Positions 7,864-17,362 of a stretch of DNA of 64,000 nucleotides are shown piece after piece. A program made the translations under genes and the position numbers. Each line of letters starts with the position of its first letter. The stretch's first letter is position 1. The stretch is from Paludisphaera mucosa (GTDB lineage Bacteria > Planctomycetota > Planctomycetia > Isosphaerales > Isosphaeraceae). Below the pieces are notes generated by a model, which made no database searches, was not told the origin of the DNA, and was given only the letters and a program-made list of their open reading frames with translations. The stretch lies in assembly GCF_029589435.1 (NCBI RefSeq), contig NZ_JARRAG010000001.1, forward strand, positions 548,808 through 612,807, given 5' to 3'.

Positions 7864-8994
7864 CGGCGGGCCGTCGGCCAGCCTCCGCACCGCCGCCAGG
7901 ACGGCGTGGGCCAGCAGCGCCAGCGTGACGTGGCGGTGCCAGCCGGTCCAGCTCCTGACCTCGTAGCCGGCCAGGCCGACCTCCTGCTTGGCCGCCTCGA
8001 ACGCCCCCTCGATCGCCCACCTCGCCCCGGCGGCCCTCGCCAGGGCGGCCAACGGCGTGCGAGCCGGCGCCGCCGCGATGTAGTAGGCCAGCTCCCCGCG
8101 CTCGTCGAGCCCCTTGCGGACCAGCAGCCACCGCCGCCACTCGGGCCCGAGGTCGTGGTCGACCTCCGCCCGCGCCCAGGCGTACCGCCGCGGGCCCTTG
8201 CTCCCGGCGGCGACCTCGACGGTGCGCCGGGACCGCCCCGTCAGCGCCCCGGCCAGGGCCGTCGCCGTCGTCGGGCGGCCGGCCGGCAGGTACTGGTCGG
8301 CCCGCACGCCCAGGACGTACGGCCGCTTCCGCTCCTCGAGCCACCGCCGCAGCTCCCAGGCGCCGTAGACCTCGTCGCCGACGACCCAGGCCGCCGGCGT
8401 CCCGGCGGCGAGCGCCCGCTCGAGCATCCGCTTGGCCAGGCGGATCTTCGCGGCGAACTCCGTCGCCTCGGGGACGCCGGCCGCCTCGCACCGCTCGGGG
8501 TCGTCGGTCCACTCCTTGGGCAGGTACAGGGCCCGGTCGAGGAACGCGGCGCCGTGCCGCGAGGCATAGGCGAGGAAGACGCCGACCTGGGCGTTCTCGA
8601 TCCGGCCCGCGGTACCCGTATATTGACGGGCGACGCCCGCGGAGCGGGCGCCCTTCTTGAGGAACCCCGTCTCGTCCAGGATCAGCACGGCGTCCGGCTC
8701 GCCGAGGGCGTCGACCACATGGGCCCGCAGGTCGTCGCGGACGGCGTCGGGGTCCCAATCGGCTCGGCCCAGCAGGTGTTGCACGCCGTAGGGGGCGGCC
8801 TCGCCGATCTGCTCGGCGATCCGCCAGGAGTTCTTGCGCCGCACCGGGGCCAGCAGCCCCTCGAGGCAGGCCCGGACGCGGTCGCGGGTCTCGCTGCGGG
8901 CGAAGCGGGCCCCGATCCGGCGGGCGACCTGGTCGAGCTGCTCGCCCCAGACGTGCACATCCTCGGCGGTGACGACGGAGCCGGTGCTGGCCAT
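7834..8994 (-). CDS. IS701-type DDE transposase, main reading frame
   Basis: 386 residues from ATG 8994, with RBS gaggagg about 10 bp upstream. The catalytic triad of this IS4/IS701-like family is visible: Asp in VLILDETGFLKKG, Asp in WVVGDEVYGAWELRRW, and Glu in ARWAIEGAFEAAKQEVGL. The frame ends at PPKERRTGPRS, short of the usual C-terminal tail, which continues in another frame (see next entry). The gene starts only 21 bp after the GntP permease stop codon on the same strand, and no inverted repeats were found, so the insertion-sequence boundaries are undefined. Confidence 0.85.
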   Translation of the reverse strand: MASTGSVVTAEDVHVWGEQLDQVARRIGARFARSETRDRVRACLEGLLAPVRRKNSWRIAEQIGEAAPYGVQHLLGRADWDPDAVRDDLRAHVVDALGEPDAVLILDETGFLKKGARSAGVARQYTGTAGRIENAQVGVFLAYASRHGAAFLDRALYLPKEWTDDPERCEAAGVPEATEFAAKIRLAKRMLERALAAGTPAAWVVGDEVYGAWELRRWLEERKRPYVLGVRADQYLPAGRPTTATALAGALTGRSRRTVEVAAGSKGPRRYAWARAEVDHDLGPEWRRWLLVRKGLDERGELAYYIAAAPARTPLAALARAAGARWAIEGAFEAAKQEVGLAGYEVRSWTGWHRHVTLALLAHAVLAAVRRLADGPPKERRTGPRS

Positions 8995-9015
8995 GGTGCC
9001 CCTCCTCGTCGCCGG

Positions 9016-10404
9016 TCAGCCAGGTAAGGAGGCCGCGGACAGGGCCAGTGCGAGGACCACCGCGGTCTTGATCAGCGTGATCGCGAAAATGTCCGGGTAC
9101 GATTGCCGATGGGTCAGCCCCGTGATGGCCAGGAGCGTGATCACCGCCCCGTTGTGCGGCAGCGTGTCCATGCCGCCCGAGGCCATCGAGGCGATCCGGT
9201 GGAGCAACTCCGGGGCGACTCCCTGCGCGCGGGCCGCCTCAAGATAATATTCGCCCATCACTTCCAGCGCGATCGACAGGCCACCCGAAGCCGAGCCCGT
9301 GACGCCGGCGAGCGCATTCACGGCGACGGCCTCGGAGAGGAGCACGTTCCGGCTCACGTCGAGCACCCAACCTCGCAGGACTTCGAAGCCGGGCAGCGAC
9401 TTGATGACCGTACCGAAACCGACTTCCGAGGCCGTGTTGAAGATGGCCGGGAGGGCCCCCGCGGTCGCCGCCGAGAGCGAGGCCGAGACGCTGACTCGCA
9501 TCCGCCGGGCGTGCAGGGCCAGAGTGGTCGTGATCCCGACCGAGAGGGCGACGATCACGGCCCAGCTGGGAGCCGCGTCCCGTGGATTGGTCGCGGGGAA
9601 GGCCTTGCGGATCGAGGCTTCGGGGTACCACAGGTCGATCGACCATGCCGTCCGGCTCAGGACGAAATTGACCGCCAGGACCAGGATCAGCGGCAGGACC
9701 GCCGCGCCGAGCGAGGGGAGGTCGTCGCCCGTCCGGGCCTCCGGTTCCTGGAGATGCCCGGCCCCGTAGCCCTCGCCCGCGGCGGCCGCCCAGGCGCGTC
9801 GCCGGTCCAGCCAGAAGAGGCCGCCGAACAGCACCAGGGCGGCGCCGATCAGTCCGACGACCGGTGCCGCGTAGGCGTCGGTCTTGAAGAACCGAGTGGG
9901 AATGATGTTCTGGATCTGAGGCGTCCCGGGCAACGCGTCCATCGTGAACGTGAAGGCCCCCAGGGCGATCGCCGCGGGGAGCAGACGCTTGGGGATGTCC
10001 GCGTCCCGGAAGAGCGCCGCGCCGAGAGGGTAGACGGCGAATGCGACGACGAACAGCGACACGCCCCCGTAGGTCAGCACGGCTCCGGCGAGCACGACCG
10101 CCGGGATCGCGTGACGCGGCCCCAGGGCCCGGATCATGGCGGCGGCGATCGTAGCGGCCGAGCCGCTCGCGTCGATCATCTTGCCGAAGACGGCTCCCAG
10201 CAAGAAGAGCGGGAAGAAGGCCCGGACGAAGCCGGCCACGCCCGTCATGAACAGGTCGGTGTAGCTGGGCAGCAGAGGCAGGCCGGACAGGGCCGCGGCC
10301 AGCAGGGCGCAGAGGGGGGCGAAGACGATCACCGGCAGGCCGCGATATGCGACGGCCATCAGCAAACCCAGGGCCAGGACGATGGCGCCGACCTCGATCG
10401 CCAT
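9016..10404 (-). CDS. GntP-family permease, probable 3-hydroxybutyrate/short-chain acid importer
   Basis: 462 residues from ATG 10404, with RBS gggagg. Hydrophobic throughout, with about 12 membrane segments; starts AIEVGAIVLALGLLMAVAYRGLP and ends HRQSYPDIFAITLIKTAVVLA, as in the GntP family. The TASEVGFGTVIKSLPGF and SGGMDTLPHNGAVITLL segments are family hallmarks. GntP members import gluconate, other sugar acids or hydroxy acids. Here it closes an operon with a dehydrogenase, CoA-transferase and thiolase, so 3-hydroxybutyrate or acetoacetate is the likelier substrate (context inference). It is 32 bp after the thiolase gene. Confidence 0.88.
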   Translation of the reverse strand: MAIEVGAIVLALGLLMAVAYRGLPVIVFAPLCALLAAALSGLPLLPSYTDLFMTGVAGFVRAFFPLFLLGAVFGKMIDASGSAATIAAAMIRALGPRHAIPAVVLAGAVLTYGGVSLFVVAFAVYPLGAALFRDADIPKRLLPAAIALGAFTFTMDALPGTPQIQNIIPTRFFKTDAYAAPVVGLIGAALVLFGGLFWLDRRRAWAAAAGEGYGAGHLQEPEARTGDDLPSLGAAVLPLILVLAVNFVLSRTAWSIDLWYPEASIRKAFPATNPRDAAPSWAVIVALSVGITTTLALHARRMRVSVSASLSAATAGALPAIFNTASEVGFGTVIKSLPGFEVLRGWVLDVSRNVLLSEAVAVNALAGVTGSASGGLSIALEVMGEYYLEAARAQGVAPELLHRIASMASGGMDTLPHNGAVITLLAITGLTHRQSYPDIFAITLIKTAVVLALALSAASLPG

Positions 10405-10436
10405 GAAACGCGTTCCTCCCTCGGCATGTCCGTGGA

Positions 10437-11588
10437 TCAATCCGGATTTCGCAAGAGGGCGGCGACGCCCATGCCGCCTCCGACGCACAGGCTCACGACC
10501 GCCTGCCTCGCCGCTCCCCGATGGATCTGATGCGCGGCGTGGACCACCAGCCTCGCCCCGCTGGCCCCGATCGGATGCCCCAGGGCGATCGCCCCGCCAC
10601 ACCGGTTGACCGATTCCTCGTCGACGCGGAGATCCTGAAGACACGCCAGGACCTGAGCGGCGAAGGCCTCGTTGATCTCGATCGCATCGCATTCCGCAAG
10701 CGTGAGCCTCTGTCGTTCGCAGAGCCGCCGAAGTGCATACACCGGACCCAGGCCCATCAACGCCGGCTCGCAGCCCACCAGCGCCGAATCGACCCAGTCG
10801 CACAGGATGGGCCACCTCCGCCCTTCCGCGAACTCGCGGTCGGCCAGGAGCAGCATGGCCGCCCCGTCATTGATGCCGCTCGAATTTCCGGCCGTGATGG
10901 AGCCGTCCGCCGCGAAGGCCCCGCCCAACCGCGCCAGGTCGTCGAGCGCCGCTCCGGGCCGGGGATGCTCGTCGGCTTCCAGGCCTTCCAGCGGGACGCG
11001 CTCGCCGGCGAACGCGCCGGAAGCCTCGGCGGCGGCGAACCGTCGCTGGCTCCGGAGGGCCCATTCATCCTGCCGACGACGACTGATGCCGCGGGATTCG
11101 GCCATCGCCTCGACCAGCAATCCCATGTGCCGGCCGTCGAAGGCGTCGATCAGGCCATCTCGCAGGACCGAATCGACCAGCGCGGCGTCGCCCAGTTTCA
11201 ATCCCTGCCTGGCGCGTGGCACGAAGTAAGGCGAGCCCGACATCGACTCGGTCCCGCCACAGAGGATCGCCTTCGCCTCCCCGCCCTGGATCGCCTGGGC
11301 CGCGAGCCGTACGGCCTGCAACCCCGAGCCGCACATCATGTTCACGGTGAACGCCGGGACCTCGGGCGGGAGGCCGACCCGGACGCCGACCTGCCGGGCG
11401 ATGTTCATCCCCTGGCCGGCCCCCAGGACGTTGCCGACGATCACCTGATCGATTTTCGAGTGCCCGACCTCGCCCAGGACCGGTCGGGCCGCCGCGCAGG
11501 CCAGGTCGACCGGCGACAGGTTCTTGAGCTTCCCGAGGAAGCGTCCCAGGACGGTTCGCTTCGCCGCGACGATGCACACTCCCGCCAT
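10437..11588 (-). CDS. Acetyl-CoA acetyltransferase (thiolase)
   Basis: 383 residues from ATG 11588, chosen because GGAGG lies 6 bases upstream; a TTG two codons earlier is also open. It has the acyl-accepting Cys86 in NMMCGSGLQAVR, the GTESMS motif, NEAFAAQ with the active-site region, GGAIALGHPIGASGAR with the catalytic His, and the second Cys in SLCVGGGMG. All thiolase catalytic residues are present. It would cleave acetoacetyl-CoA to two acetyl-CoA, or run in the reverse condensing direction. It begins 2 bp after the CoA-transferase stop, so it is translated from the same message. Confidence 0.93.
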   Translation of the reverse strand: MAGVCIVAAKRTVLGRFLGKLKNLSPVDLACAAARPVLGEVGHSKIDQVIVGNVLGAGQGMNIARQVGVRVGLPPEVPAFTVNMMCGSGLQAVRLAAQAIQGGEAKAILCGGTESMSGSPYFVPRARQGLKLGDAALVDSVLRDGLIDAFDGRHMGLLVEAMAESRGISRRRQDEWALRSQRRFAAAEASGAFAGERVPLEGLEADEHPRPGAALDDLARLGGAFAADGSITAGNSSGINDGAAMLLLADREFAEGRRWPILCDWVDSALVGCEPALMGLGPVYALRRLCERQRLTLAECDAIEINEAFAAQVLACLQDLRVDEESVNRCGGAIALGHPIGASGARLVVHAAHQIHRGAARQAVVSLCVGGGMGVAALLRNPD

Positions 11589-11590
11589 CT

Positions 11591-13141
11591 TCAACCTCCG
11601 GTGTCCCGATCGAACGACGATGCCGGCATCAGGCGAGGCTGGCGTACGAGGGGGCGGAATTCCATCTGGTCGAGCACGTCGCGTTCGACGTCGATCCCCG
11701 GCGCGAGCTCGATCAATTCGAGACCTTCGTCCACGAGCCGGAACACGGCCCGCTCGGTGACGTAGAGCGCCTCTTGACCTTTCCGCCGGGCGACGTCGGC
11801 GGCGTAGGACAGCTGCCCCACGTCGGCGACGAACTTGCGGACCCGGCCCTCGCGGACGATCCGCAGCCGCCCCCGCACGACGGCGATTTCGAGCCCGTCG
11901 GACGTCATCGTCCCGCAGAAGACCACCCGTCGCGCGTTCTGCGAGATGTTGACGAACCCGCCAACGCCCGCGAGCCGCTCCCCGAACCGCGAGACGTTCA
12001 CGTTCCCCCGACGATCGATCTCGGCCGCGCCCAGGGCGGCGAAGTCCAGGCCGCCGCCGTCGTAGAAGTCGAACTGCGCCGGTTGGTCGATGATCGCCTC
12101 CGGGTGGAATGACGCACCGAAGCTCAGCCCGCCGGCCGGGACGCCGCCGATCGGCCCGCTCTCGACGGTGAGGGTCACGTCGCTAAGCAGCCCGCGTTCG
12201 GCCGCGATCAGCGCGACGCCTTCCGGCGTTCCGATCCCCAGGTTGGCGATCGCGCCGGGCCTCAGCTCGTCGCAGACGCGCGACGCGATGATCCGTCGCG
12301 GCCCCGCCGCCAGCTTCGGCAGGTCGCCCGTGCCGTCGCGCTCGGCGGCCCCGTAGTATGCGGGGTTGTCCCGCTCGGCGAAGGTCTGGTCGTGCTGCTC
12401 GGCGGTCGCCACGACGACGCGATCGATCAGGATTCCAGGCACGCGCACCGACATCGGGTGCGCCGCGCGGGGGAGCACTCGACGGACCTGGGCGATCACC
12501 GTGCCGCCGCAGTTGTGCACGGCCTGGGCGATCGCCAAAACCTCGCCGATGATCGCCTCCTCGTCCATCACGAGATTGCCATGGACGTCGACGGCCGTGC
12601 CTCGGACCAGCCCGACGTGGACCGGGAATGCGCGATAGAAGAGCCATTCGCGGCCGTCGATCGCGATGCGGCTCACCATCTCGGCCGTGGACCGGGAATT
12701 CAGCCGCCCGCCCTGGTGGATGGGATCGATGAACGTCCCCAGCCCCACGGCGGTGATGCACCCCGGCCGGCCGGCGGCGATGTCGCGCAGCAGGTGGCAG
12801 ATGACGCCCTGGGGGAAGTTGTAGGCCTCGATCTCGCCGTCGAGGGCGAGCCGGCCGATCCGGGGGGCGAGCCCCCAGTGGCCGCCGACGACTCGAGCCA
12901 GGAGCCCGCGATGTCCCAGGTGGTTGAGCCCGCGGCCGCAGCCGTCGCCCTGCCCGGCGGCGTAGAGCAGCGTCAGCCCGCGGGGTCGGCCGGAGGCCAG
13001 GAAACGGGCCTCGATCGCCTCGGTGAGGGCCTCGGGATGCCCGGCGCCGACGAATCCTCCGCTCACGACGGTCTGGCCGTCCTCGATGACCGCCACCGCT
13101 TCCGCCGCCGAGCAGAGCAGCCTCTCGACGCGATCGGTCAC
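11591..13141 (-). CDS. Acyl-CoA:acetate/3-ketoacid CoA-transferase, fused alpha and beta domains
   Basis: 516 residues from GTG 13141, whose last two bases begin the TGA of the upstream dehydrogenase gene (GTGA overlap). The N-terminal half carries the [21 protein letters not shown] motif of the alpha subunit. The C-terminal half carries the beta-type [12 protein letters not shown] and the catalytic Glu327 in [14 protein letters not shown]. The single-chain form of about 520 residues corresponds to YdiF/propionate-CoA-transferase-like enzymes. In this operon it would activate acetoacetate (or another short acid) using a donor acyl-CoA before thiolysis. The longer upstream frame contains the shadow of the dehydrogenase and is not coding. 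Confidence 0.92.
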   Translation of the reverse strand: MTDRVERLLCSAAEAVAVIEDGQTVVSGGFVGAGHPEALTEAIEARFLASGRPRGLTLLYAAGQGDGCGRGLNHLGHRGLLARVVGGHWGLAPRIGRLALDGEIEAYNFPQGVICHLLRDIAAGRPGCITAVGLGTFIDPIHQGGRLNSRSTAEMVSRIAIDGREWLFYRAFPVHVGLVRGTAVDVHGNLVMDEEAIIGEVLAIAQAVHNCGGTVIAQVRRVLPRAAHPMSVRVPGILIDRVVVATAEQHDQTFAERDNPAYYGAAERDGTGDLPKLAAGPRRIIASRVCDELRPGAIANLGIGTPEGVALIAAERGLLSDVTLTVESGPIGGVPAGGLSFGASFHPEAIIDQPAQFDFYDGGGLDFAALGAAEIDRRGNVNVSRFGERLAGVGGFVNISQNARRVVFCGTMTSDGLEIAVVRGRLRIVREGRVRKFVADVGQLSYAADVARRKGQEALYVTERAVFRLVDEGLELIELAPGIDVERDVLDQMEFRPLVRQPRLMPASSFDRDTGG

Positions 13142-13890
13142 GACCACCAGCCTCCGTTGACGTGGACGGTCTGGCCGGTGATGTACGACGCCAGGTCGCT
13201 GGCCAGGAACAGGATAGCGTTGGCGATCTCCTCGGGCTCGCCGAAGCGGTTGAGCGGGATCTGGGCCAGCATCCCGGCGCGGACGTCTTCTGGGATCGTC
13301 TTCCCCATGTCGGTCAGGACCACCCCCGGGGCCACGGCGTTGACCGTGATCCGCCGCGACGCCAGCTCCTTGCTCAGCACCTTGGTCAGGGCGATGACGC
13401 CGGCCTTGGCGGCCGCATAGTTGGCCTGGCCGAAGAAGCCGACGACGCCCGAGATCGAGGCGAGATTCACGATCCGGCCGCCGTCCGACATGACCGCGGC
13501 CGCCGCTCGACAGACGTGGAAGACGCCCGTGAGGTCCGTGCCGACGACGACGTCCCAGTCCTCGTCGCTCATCTTCTTGACCGTCCGATCGCGGATCACG
13601 GCCGCGTTGTTCACGACCAAGTCGAGGCGTCCGAACCGCTCGCGGGTCGCCGACAGCATGGCGTCGACCTGCGCGGGGTCGCGGACGTCGGCTGGGATCG
13701 CCGCGGCCCGTTCGCCGAGGCCGTCGGCGACTTCGCGGGCCAGCTCGGCGTTCCGGCCGGCGGCGTCGGGCGGGTAATTGACGACGACGCTGGCGCCGGC
13801 CGCGTGCAGTCGGGTCGCCGTGGCGCGTCCGAGCCCCTGTCCGGCGCCGGTCACGAGCGCCACCTTGCCGACGAGGTCGATCCCGATCAC
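13138..13890 (-). CDS. Short-chain dehydrogenase/reductase, probable 3-hydroxyacyl or 3-hydroxybutyrate dehydrogenase
   Basis: 250 residues of classical SDR layout: NAD(P)-binding TGAGQGLG (14-21), NNAA (94-97), catalytic Ser145 and Y158-x3-K162. It ends HVNGGWWS like FabG/acetoacetyl-CoA reductase types. Sequence features alone cannot decide between 3-oxoacyl-ACP reductase and hydroxybutyrate dehydrogenase. As first gene of an operon with CoA-transferase, thiolase and GntP permease, oxidation of 3-hydroxybutyrate to acetoacetate is favoured. Its stop overlaps the next start by GTGA. Confidence 0.9.
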   Translation of the reverse strand: MIGIDLVGKVALVTGAGQGLGRATATRLHAAGASVVVNYPPDAAGRNAELAREVADGLGERAAAIPADVRDPAQVDAMLSATRERFGRLDLVVNNAAVIRDRTVKKMSDEDWDVVVGTDLTGVFHVCRAAAAVMSDGGRIVNLASISGVVGFFGQANYAAAKAGVIALTKVLSKELASRRITVNAVAPGVVLTDMGKTIPEDVRAGMLAQIPLNRFGEPEEIANAILFLASDLASYITGQTVHVNGGWWS

Positions 13891-14136
13891 TTGTAGCGGA
13901 CTCCGAAGAGGCTCTATGGGAAGGGCGGCGCGCCTTGCCGGAAGTGAGGGTATCCGCCCCCGACCCGCCCCACAAGCGACCGGTCACCGGATCCTCGCAC
14001 CGACAGAACCGGGCGTCTCAGATGGAGTGGAGGTCGAGCCGGGGTTGACGTCCGCCACGGCCCGGGGGGACGATCTTGAGTCGCACCCACGCCGAGTCGG
14101 CTGGGCCGGCGGACGACGGAAATGGAGAAGCAGGCG

Positions 14137-15780
14137 ATGGCGAACGTCGAGGAAGAGCGCTACGTGGCGTTCCCGAGGCTCACCGAGGCCGAGGTCGCCC
14201 ACCTGGCCGACCTGGCCGAACTCTGCACGTTCGAAGACGGCGAATCCGTCTTCCAGGCGGGGGAGCGCGGCGTGTCCCTGTACGTCGTCGAATCCGGCCT
14301 GATCGCCATCGTGGACGAGTCGGCGGAGGAATCGAAGACGGTCGTCGTCCACGGCCCGGGCGAGTTCACCGGCGACGTCTCGCTGCTGACCGATCGGCCG
14401 GCCGTCATCTCGGCCTACGCCCGGGGGGCGACCCGCGCCTACTGCGTGGGCCCCGCCGAGTTGCGCCGCGTCATCCAGGAGATCCCCGACCTGAGCGACA
14501 AGCTGCTCGACGCGTTCCAGGCGCGTCGGGTGCTGCTGGAGCGTTCCGGCTTCGTCGGCGTGCGCGTCTTCGGGCGCCTCGGCGACCCCGACCTGACGGT
14601 CATCCGCGAATTCTTCGACAAGAACAAGGTGCCGCACACCTGGGTCGACGTCGAGGCAACCGACGGCCGGACGGCGATGGAGGCCCTCGGCGTCGCCGTC
14701 GATCAGTTGCCGTTCGTGTCCTGCAATCGCGGCACACGGTCGCCGCGCCCGACCGTCACGCGCCTGGCCGAATGCCTCGGCCTGAAGCGTCGGATCCGGA
14801 CCGAGCCGTTCGACCTGGTGATCGTCGGCGCGGGCCCGGCGGGACTGGCGGCCGCCGTCTACGGGGCTTCCGAGGGGCTGTCCACCATCCTCCTCGACCG
14901 CTTCGGCCCGGGAGGTCAGGCCGGCACCAGCTCGCGGATCGAGAACTATATGGGCTTCCCCGCGGGGCTGGCCGGGTCGGAACTCGCCAACCGGGGCTAC
15001 CTCCAGGCCCTCAAATTCGGGGCCGAGCTGGTCGCCCCCGTCGAGGTCCGCTCGATGACGCGCGACGGCAGGATGCACCTTCTCGAACTCGACGACGGGC
15101 AGGTCGTCAGCGGCCGGACGGTGCTCATCGCGACCGGGGCTTCTTATCAGCGATTGCCCATCGACGGCTGCGAGCGTTGGGACGGCGGCGGGATCTTCTA
15201 CTCCTGCACCTCGGTGCACGCCCGCTCGTGCCGAGAGGGCCGCGCCGCCGTCGTGGGCGGGGGCAACTCGGCCGGGCAGGCGGCCATGTACCTCGCCGAC
15301 CACACGGCCGGGGCGACCCTGCTGCTGCGCGGCGGCGACATTCGCAAGAGCATGTCGGATTATCTCGCCCGACGGATCGAGCGCCACGAGAAGATCGAGG
15401 TGCTCCGCCACGTCGAGGTCGACGCCATCGAGGGCGAGTCCTCCCTAAGGGGGGTCCGGCTCCGCGACGTGCGGGAGGGCGGCGTCCGGAACCTCGATTG
15501 CACGGCGGTGTTCGTCTTCATCGGCGCCCAGCCGCGCACCGAGTGGTTGCCGCCGGACATCGCAGTCGATTCCAAGGGCTTCATCATCACCGGGGCCGAT
15601 GCCGCCCAATCCGCCAAGTGGCCCCTGAAGGATCGCGAGCCCTGCGTCGTCGAGACCACGTCTCCGGGCGTCTTCGCGGCGGGCGACGTCCGCAGCAACA
15701 CCACCAAGCGCGTCGCGTTCGCCGTCGGCGACGGGGCCCTTGCCGTCACCTGCGCACACCGCGTGCTCTCGGATTTGTGA
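14137..15780 (+). CDS. Cyclic-nucleotide-binding, thioredoxin-reductase-like FAD oxidoreductase without the CxxC pair
   Basis: 547 residues from ATG 14137, favoured because ggagaa lies 7 bp upstream; ATG 14122 is the alternative. Domain order: a CRP-type cyclic-nucleotide-binding domain in the first 130 residues (phosphate-binding-cassette-like GDVSLLTDRPAVISA); a thioredoxin/glutaredoxin-like domain (about 140-215, FGRLGDPDLTVIREFFDK, no CxxC); then a pyridine nucleotide-disulphide oxidoreductase fold with FAD motif VIVGAGPAGLAAAVYG, NAD(P) motif AVVGGGNSAGQAA and final GVFAAGDVR. Where thioredoxin reductase has CATC, this has SCTS, so direct disulphide reduction of thioredoxin is unlikely by the usual route. 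Divergent from the SDR operon across about 250 bp. Confidence 0.88.
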   Translation: MANVEEERYVAFPRLTEAEVAHLADLAELCTFEDGESVFQAGERGVSLYVVESGLIAIVDESAEESKTVVVHGPGEFTGDVSLLTDRPAVISAYARGATRAYCVGPAELRRVIQEIPDLSDKLLDAFQARRVLLERSGFVGVRVFGRLGDPDLTVIREFFDKNKVPHTWVDVEATDGRTAMEALGVAVDQLPFVSCNRGTRSPRPTVTRLAECLGLKRRIRTEPFDLVIVGAGPAGLAAAVYGASEGLSTILLDRFGPGGQAGTSSRIENYMGFPAGLAGSELANRGYLQALKFGAELVAPVEVRSMTRDGRMHLLELDDGQVVSGRTVLIATGASYQRLPIDGCERWDGGGIFYSCTSVHARSCREGRAAVVGGGNSAGQAAMYLADHTAGATLLLRGGDIRKSMSDYLARRIERHEKIEVLRHVEVDAIEGESSLRGVRLRDVREGGVRNLDCTAVFVFIGAQPRTEWLPPDIAVDSKGFIITGADAAQSAKWPLKDREPCVVETTSPGVFAAGDVRSNTTKRVAFAVGDGALAVTCAHRVLSDL

Positions 15781-16011
15781 TCGAGTTCACGAGCCGAACC
15801 GGACTCGCTCCACGACGACTGGCGACGAACATGGGCTACACAACCCAACGCCGTAGCCGTCTGGGCCAAAGCCGACGCGGTCGCGGCCGGCCCGAGTTTT
15901 GCAGAGGGTACGTTTCCGAGTCGTAGGTAAGGGATCGGCGGGCTGGCGGCCATCTCATCGAGTCGGCGAAGATGGCTCCCTGCTGGAACCCGTCCCGAGG
16001 GAGGATGACTG

Positions 16012-17271
16012 TTGGCGAACCTGGTGGAAGCCTACGCGAAGACCCGTCGATTCTCGGAATATCTGTGCGAGACGCTGCAGGTCGAGGACTACGTCGTCCA
16101 GCCCATGCCCGACGCGAGTCCCACTCGATGGCATCTGGCGCACACGACCTGGTTCTTCGAGACGTTCGTGCTGGCCCCATCGCAATCCGGTTACCGACCG
16201 GTCGACTCCGCCTACCAGGTGCTCTTCAACTCGTATTACAACAGCGTCGGAGAGCAGTTCCCTCGATCGCGCCGCGGGGTGCTGACGCGGCCGTCCGTGG
16301 CCGAGGTCTTCGCCTACCGGCGGGCCGTCGACGAGAGGATGGCCCGGCTGCTGAGAGAGGTCGACGGCGACGCGGCCGAGGAGATCGGCCGGGTCGTCGA
16401 GCTGGGGCTCCAGCACGAACAGCAGCACCAGGAGCTGATGCTCACGGATCTCAAGTATCTCTTCTCCTGCAACCCGCTCTGGCCGACGTATCGCCCATCG
16501 GAGGACGATGCGCCCGCGGCGACGACCGACGATAGCGGCTGGTCGACCCATGGCGGCGGGATCGTGAAGGTCGGGCATGACGGCGGCACCTTCGCATTCG
16601 ACAACGAGAGGCCGCGCCACGACGCCCTGATCGGGGCGTTCGAGCTGCAAGACCGTTTGACGACCGTCGGCGAGTTCCTCCAATTCGTGGAGGACGGCGG
16701 TTATCGTCGGCCCGATCTCTGGCTGTCGCTCGGGTGGGCCACGCGGAAGGAGCAGGGGTGGACGGCGCCCTTGTACTGGGTCGAGAGGGAGGGGGCGTGG
16801 AGCCAGTTCACGCTGGGCGGACTCAAGCCATTGCGGCTCGATGAGCCGGTCTGTCATATCAGCTTCTTCGAGGCGGACGCCTTTGCTCGCTGGATGGGCT
16901 CACGGCTGCCGACCGAAGCGGAGTGGGAGCATGCGGCGGCCGGGGTGATCCCAGGAGGTCGCTCCGGAATGCCAGGCCGTTTCCACCCCATTCCGGCGTC
17001 GCCGGTGCGAGGCGCCTCCCGGATTCGTCAATTGTACGGCGAGGTCTGGCAGTGGACGGCCAGCCCGTACACTCCGTATCCGGGTTATCGAGCCCCCTCG
17101 GGGGCGCTCGGCGAATACAACGGAAAGTTCATGTGCAACCAATATGTGTTGCGCGGTTCCTCCTGCGCCACCCCGGCAGGTCATTCGCGGTCGACGTATC
17201 GCAACTTCTTTCCGCCTGATGCGCGATGGCAATTCTCGGGGATGCGCCTGGCGCGTGATGCACAGGGGTGA
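16012..17271 (+). CDS. egtB: Ergothioneine biosynthesis sulfoxide synthase EgtB
   Basis: 419 residues. The start is TTG 16012, supported by gagggagg at 15997-16004 and the lack of an in-frame ATG. The N-terminal DinB-like half carries the non-heme iron ligands: His44 in [11 protein letters not shown] and the HX3HXE motif His135/His139/Glu141 (QHEQQHQE). The C-terminal half is the FGE-sulfatase fold with [23 protein letters not shown] and the [10 protein letters not shown] ending. The enzyme joins a sulfur donor (gamma-glutamylcysteine or cysteine) to hercynine in an oxygen-dependent step. Hercynine would be supplied by the convergent egtD product. No separate EgtC or EgtE homologue is in the window. 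Confidence 0.95.
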   Translation: MANLVEAYAKTRRFSEYLCETLQVEDYVVQPMPDASPTRWHLAHTTWFFETFVLAPSQSGYRPVDSAYQVLFNSYYNSVGEQFPRSRRGVLTRPSVAEVFAYRRAVDERMARLLREVDGDAAEEIGRVVELGLQHEQQHQELMLTDLKYLFSCNPLWPTYRPSEDDAPAATTDDSGWSTHGGGIVKVGHDGGTFAFDNERPRHDALIGAFELQDRLTTVGEFLQFVEDGGYRRPDLWLSLGWATRKEQGWTAPLYWVEREGAWSQFTLGGLKPLRLDEPVCHISFFEADAFARWMGSRLPTEAEWEHAAAGVIPGGRSGMPGRFHPIPASPVRGASRIRQLYGEVWQWTASPYTPYPGYRAPSGALGEYNGKFMCNQYVLRGSSCATPAGHSRSTYRNFFPPDARWQFSGMRLARDAQG

Positions 17272-17362
17272 AATCGGCCAGGCCCGAGCTGGGCGCAACG
17301 GCCCGGATCGGGTCGACTTCGACTCCGAAGCACTTTTCGTCCCGACTCTAGGTCGAAATCCA

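Noticed and set aside
13142-13987. Upstream extension of the CoA-transferase frame
   Set aside because: It overlaps the dehydrogenase fully and is Arg/Pro-rich; the GTG overlapping the dehydrogenase stop is the sensible start.
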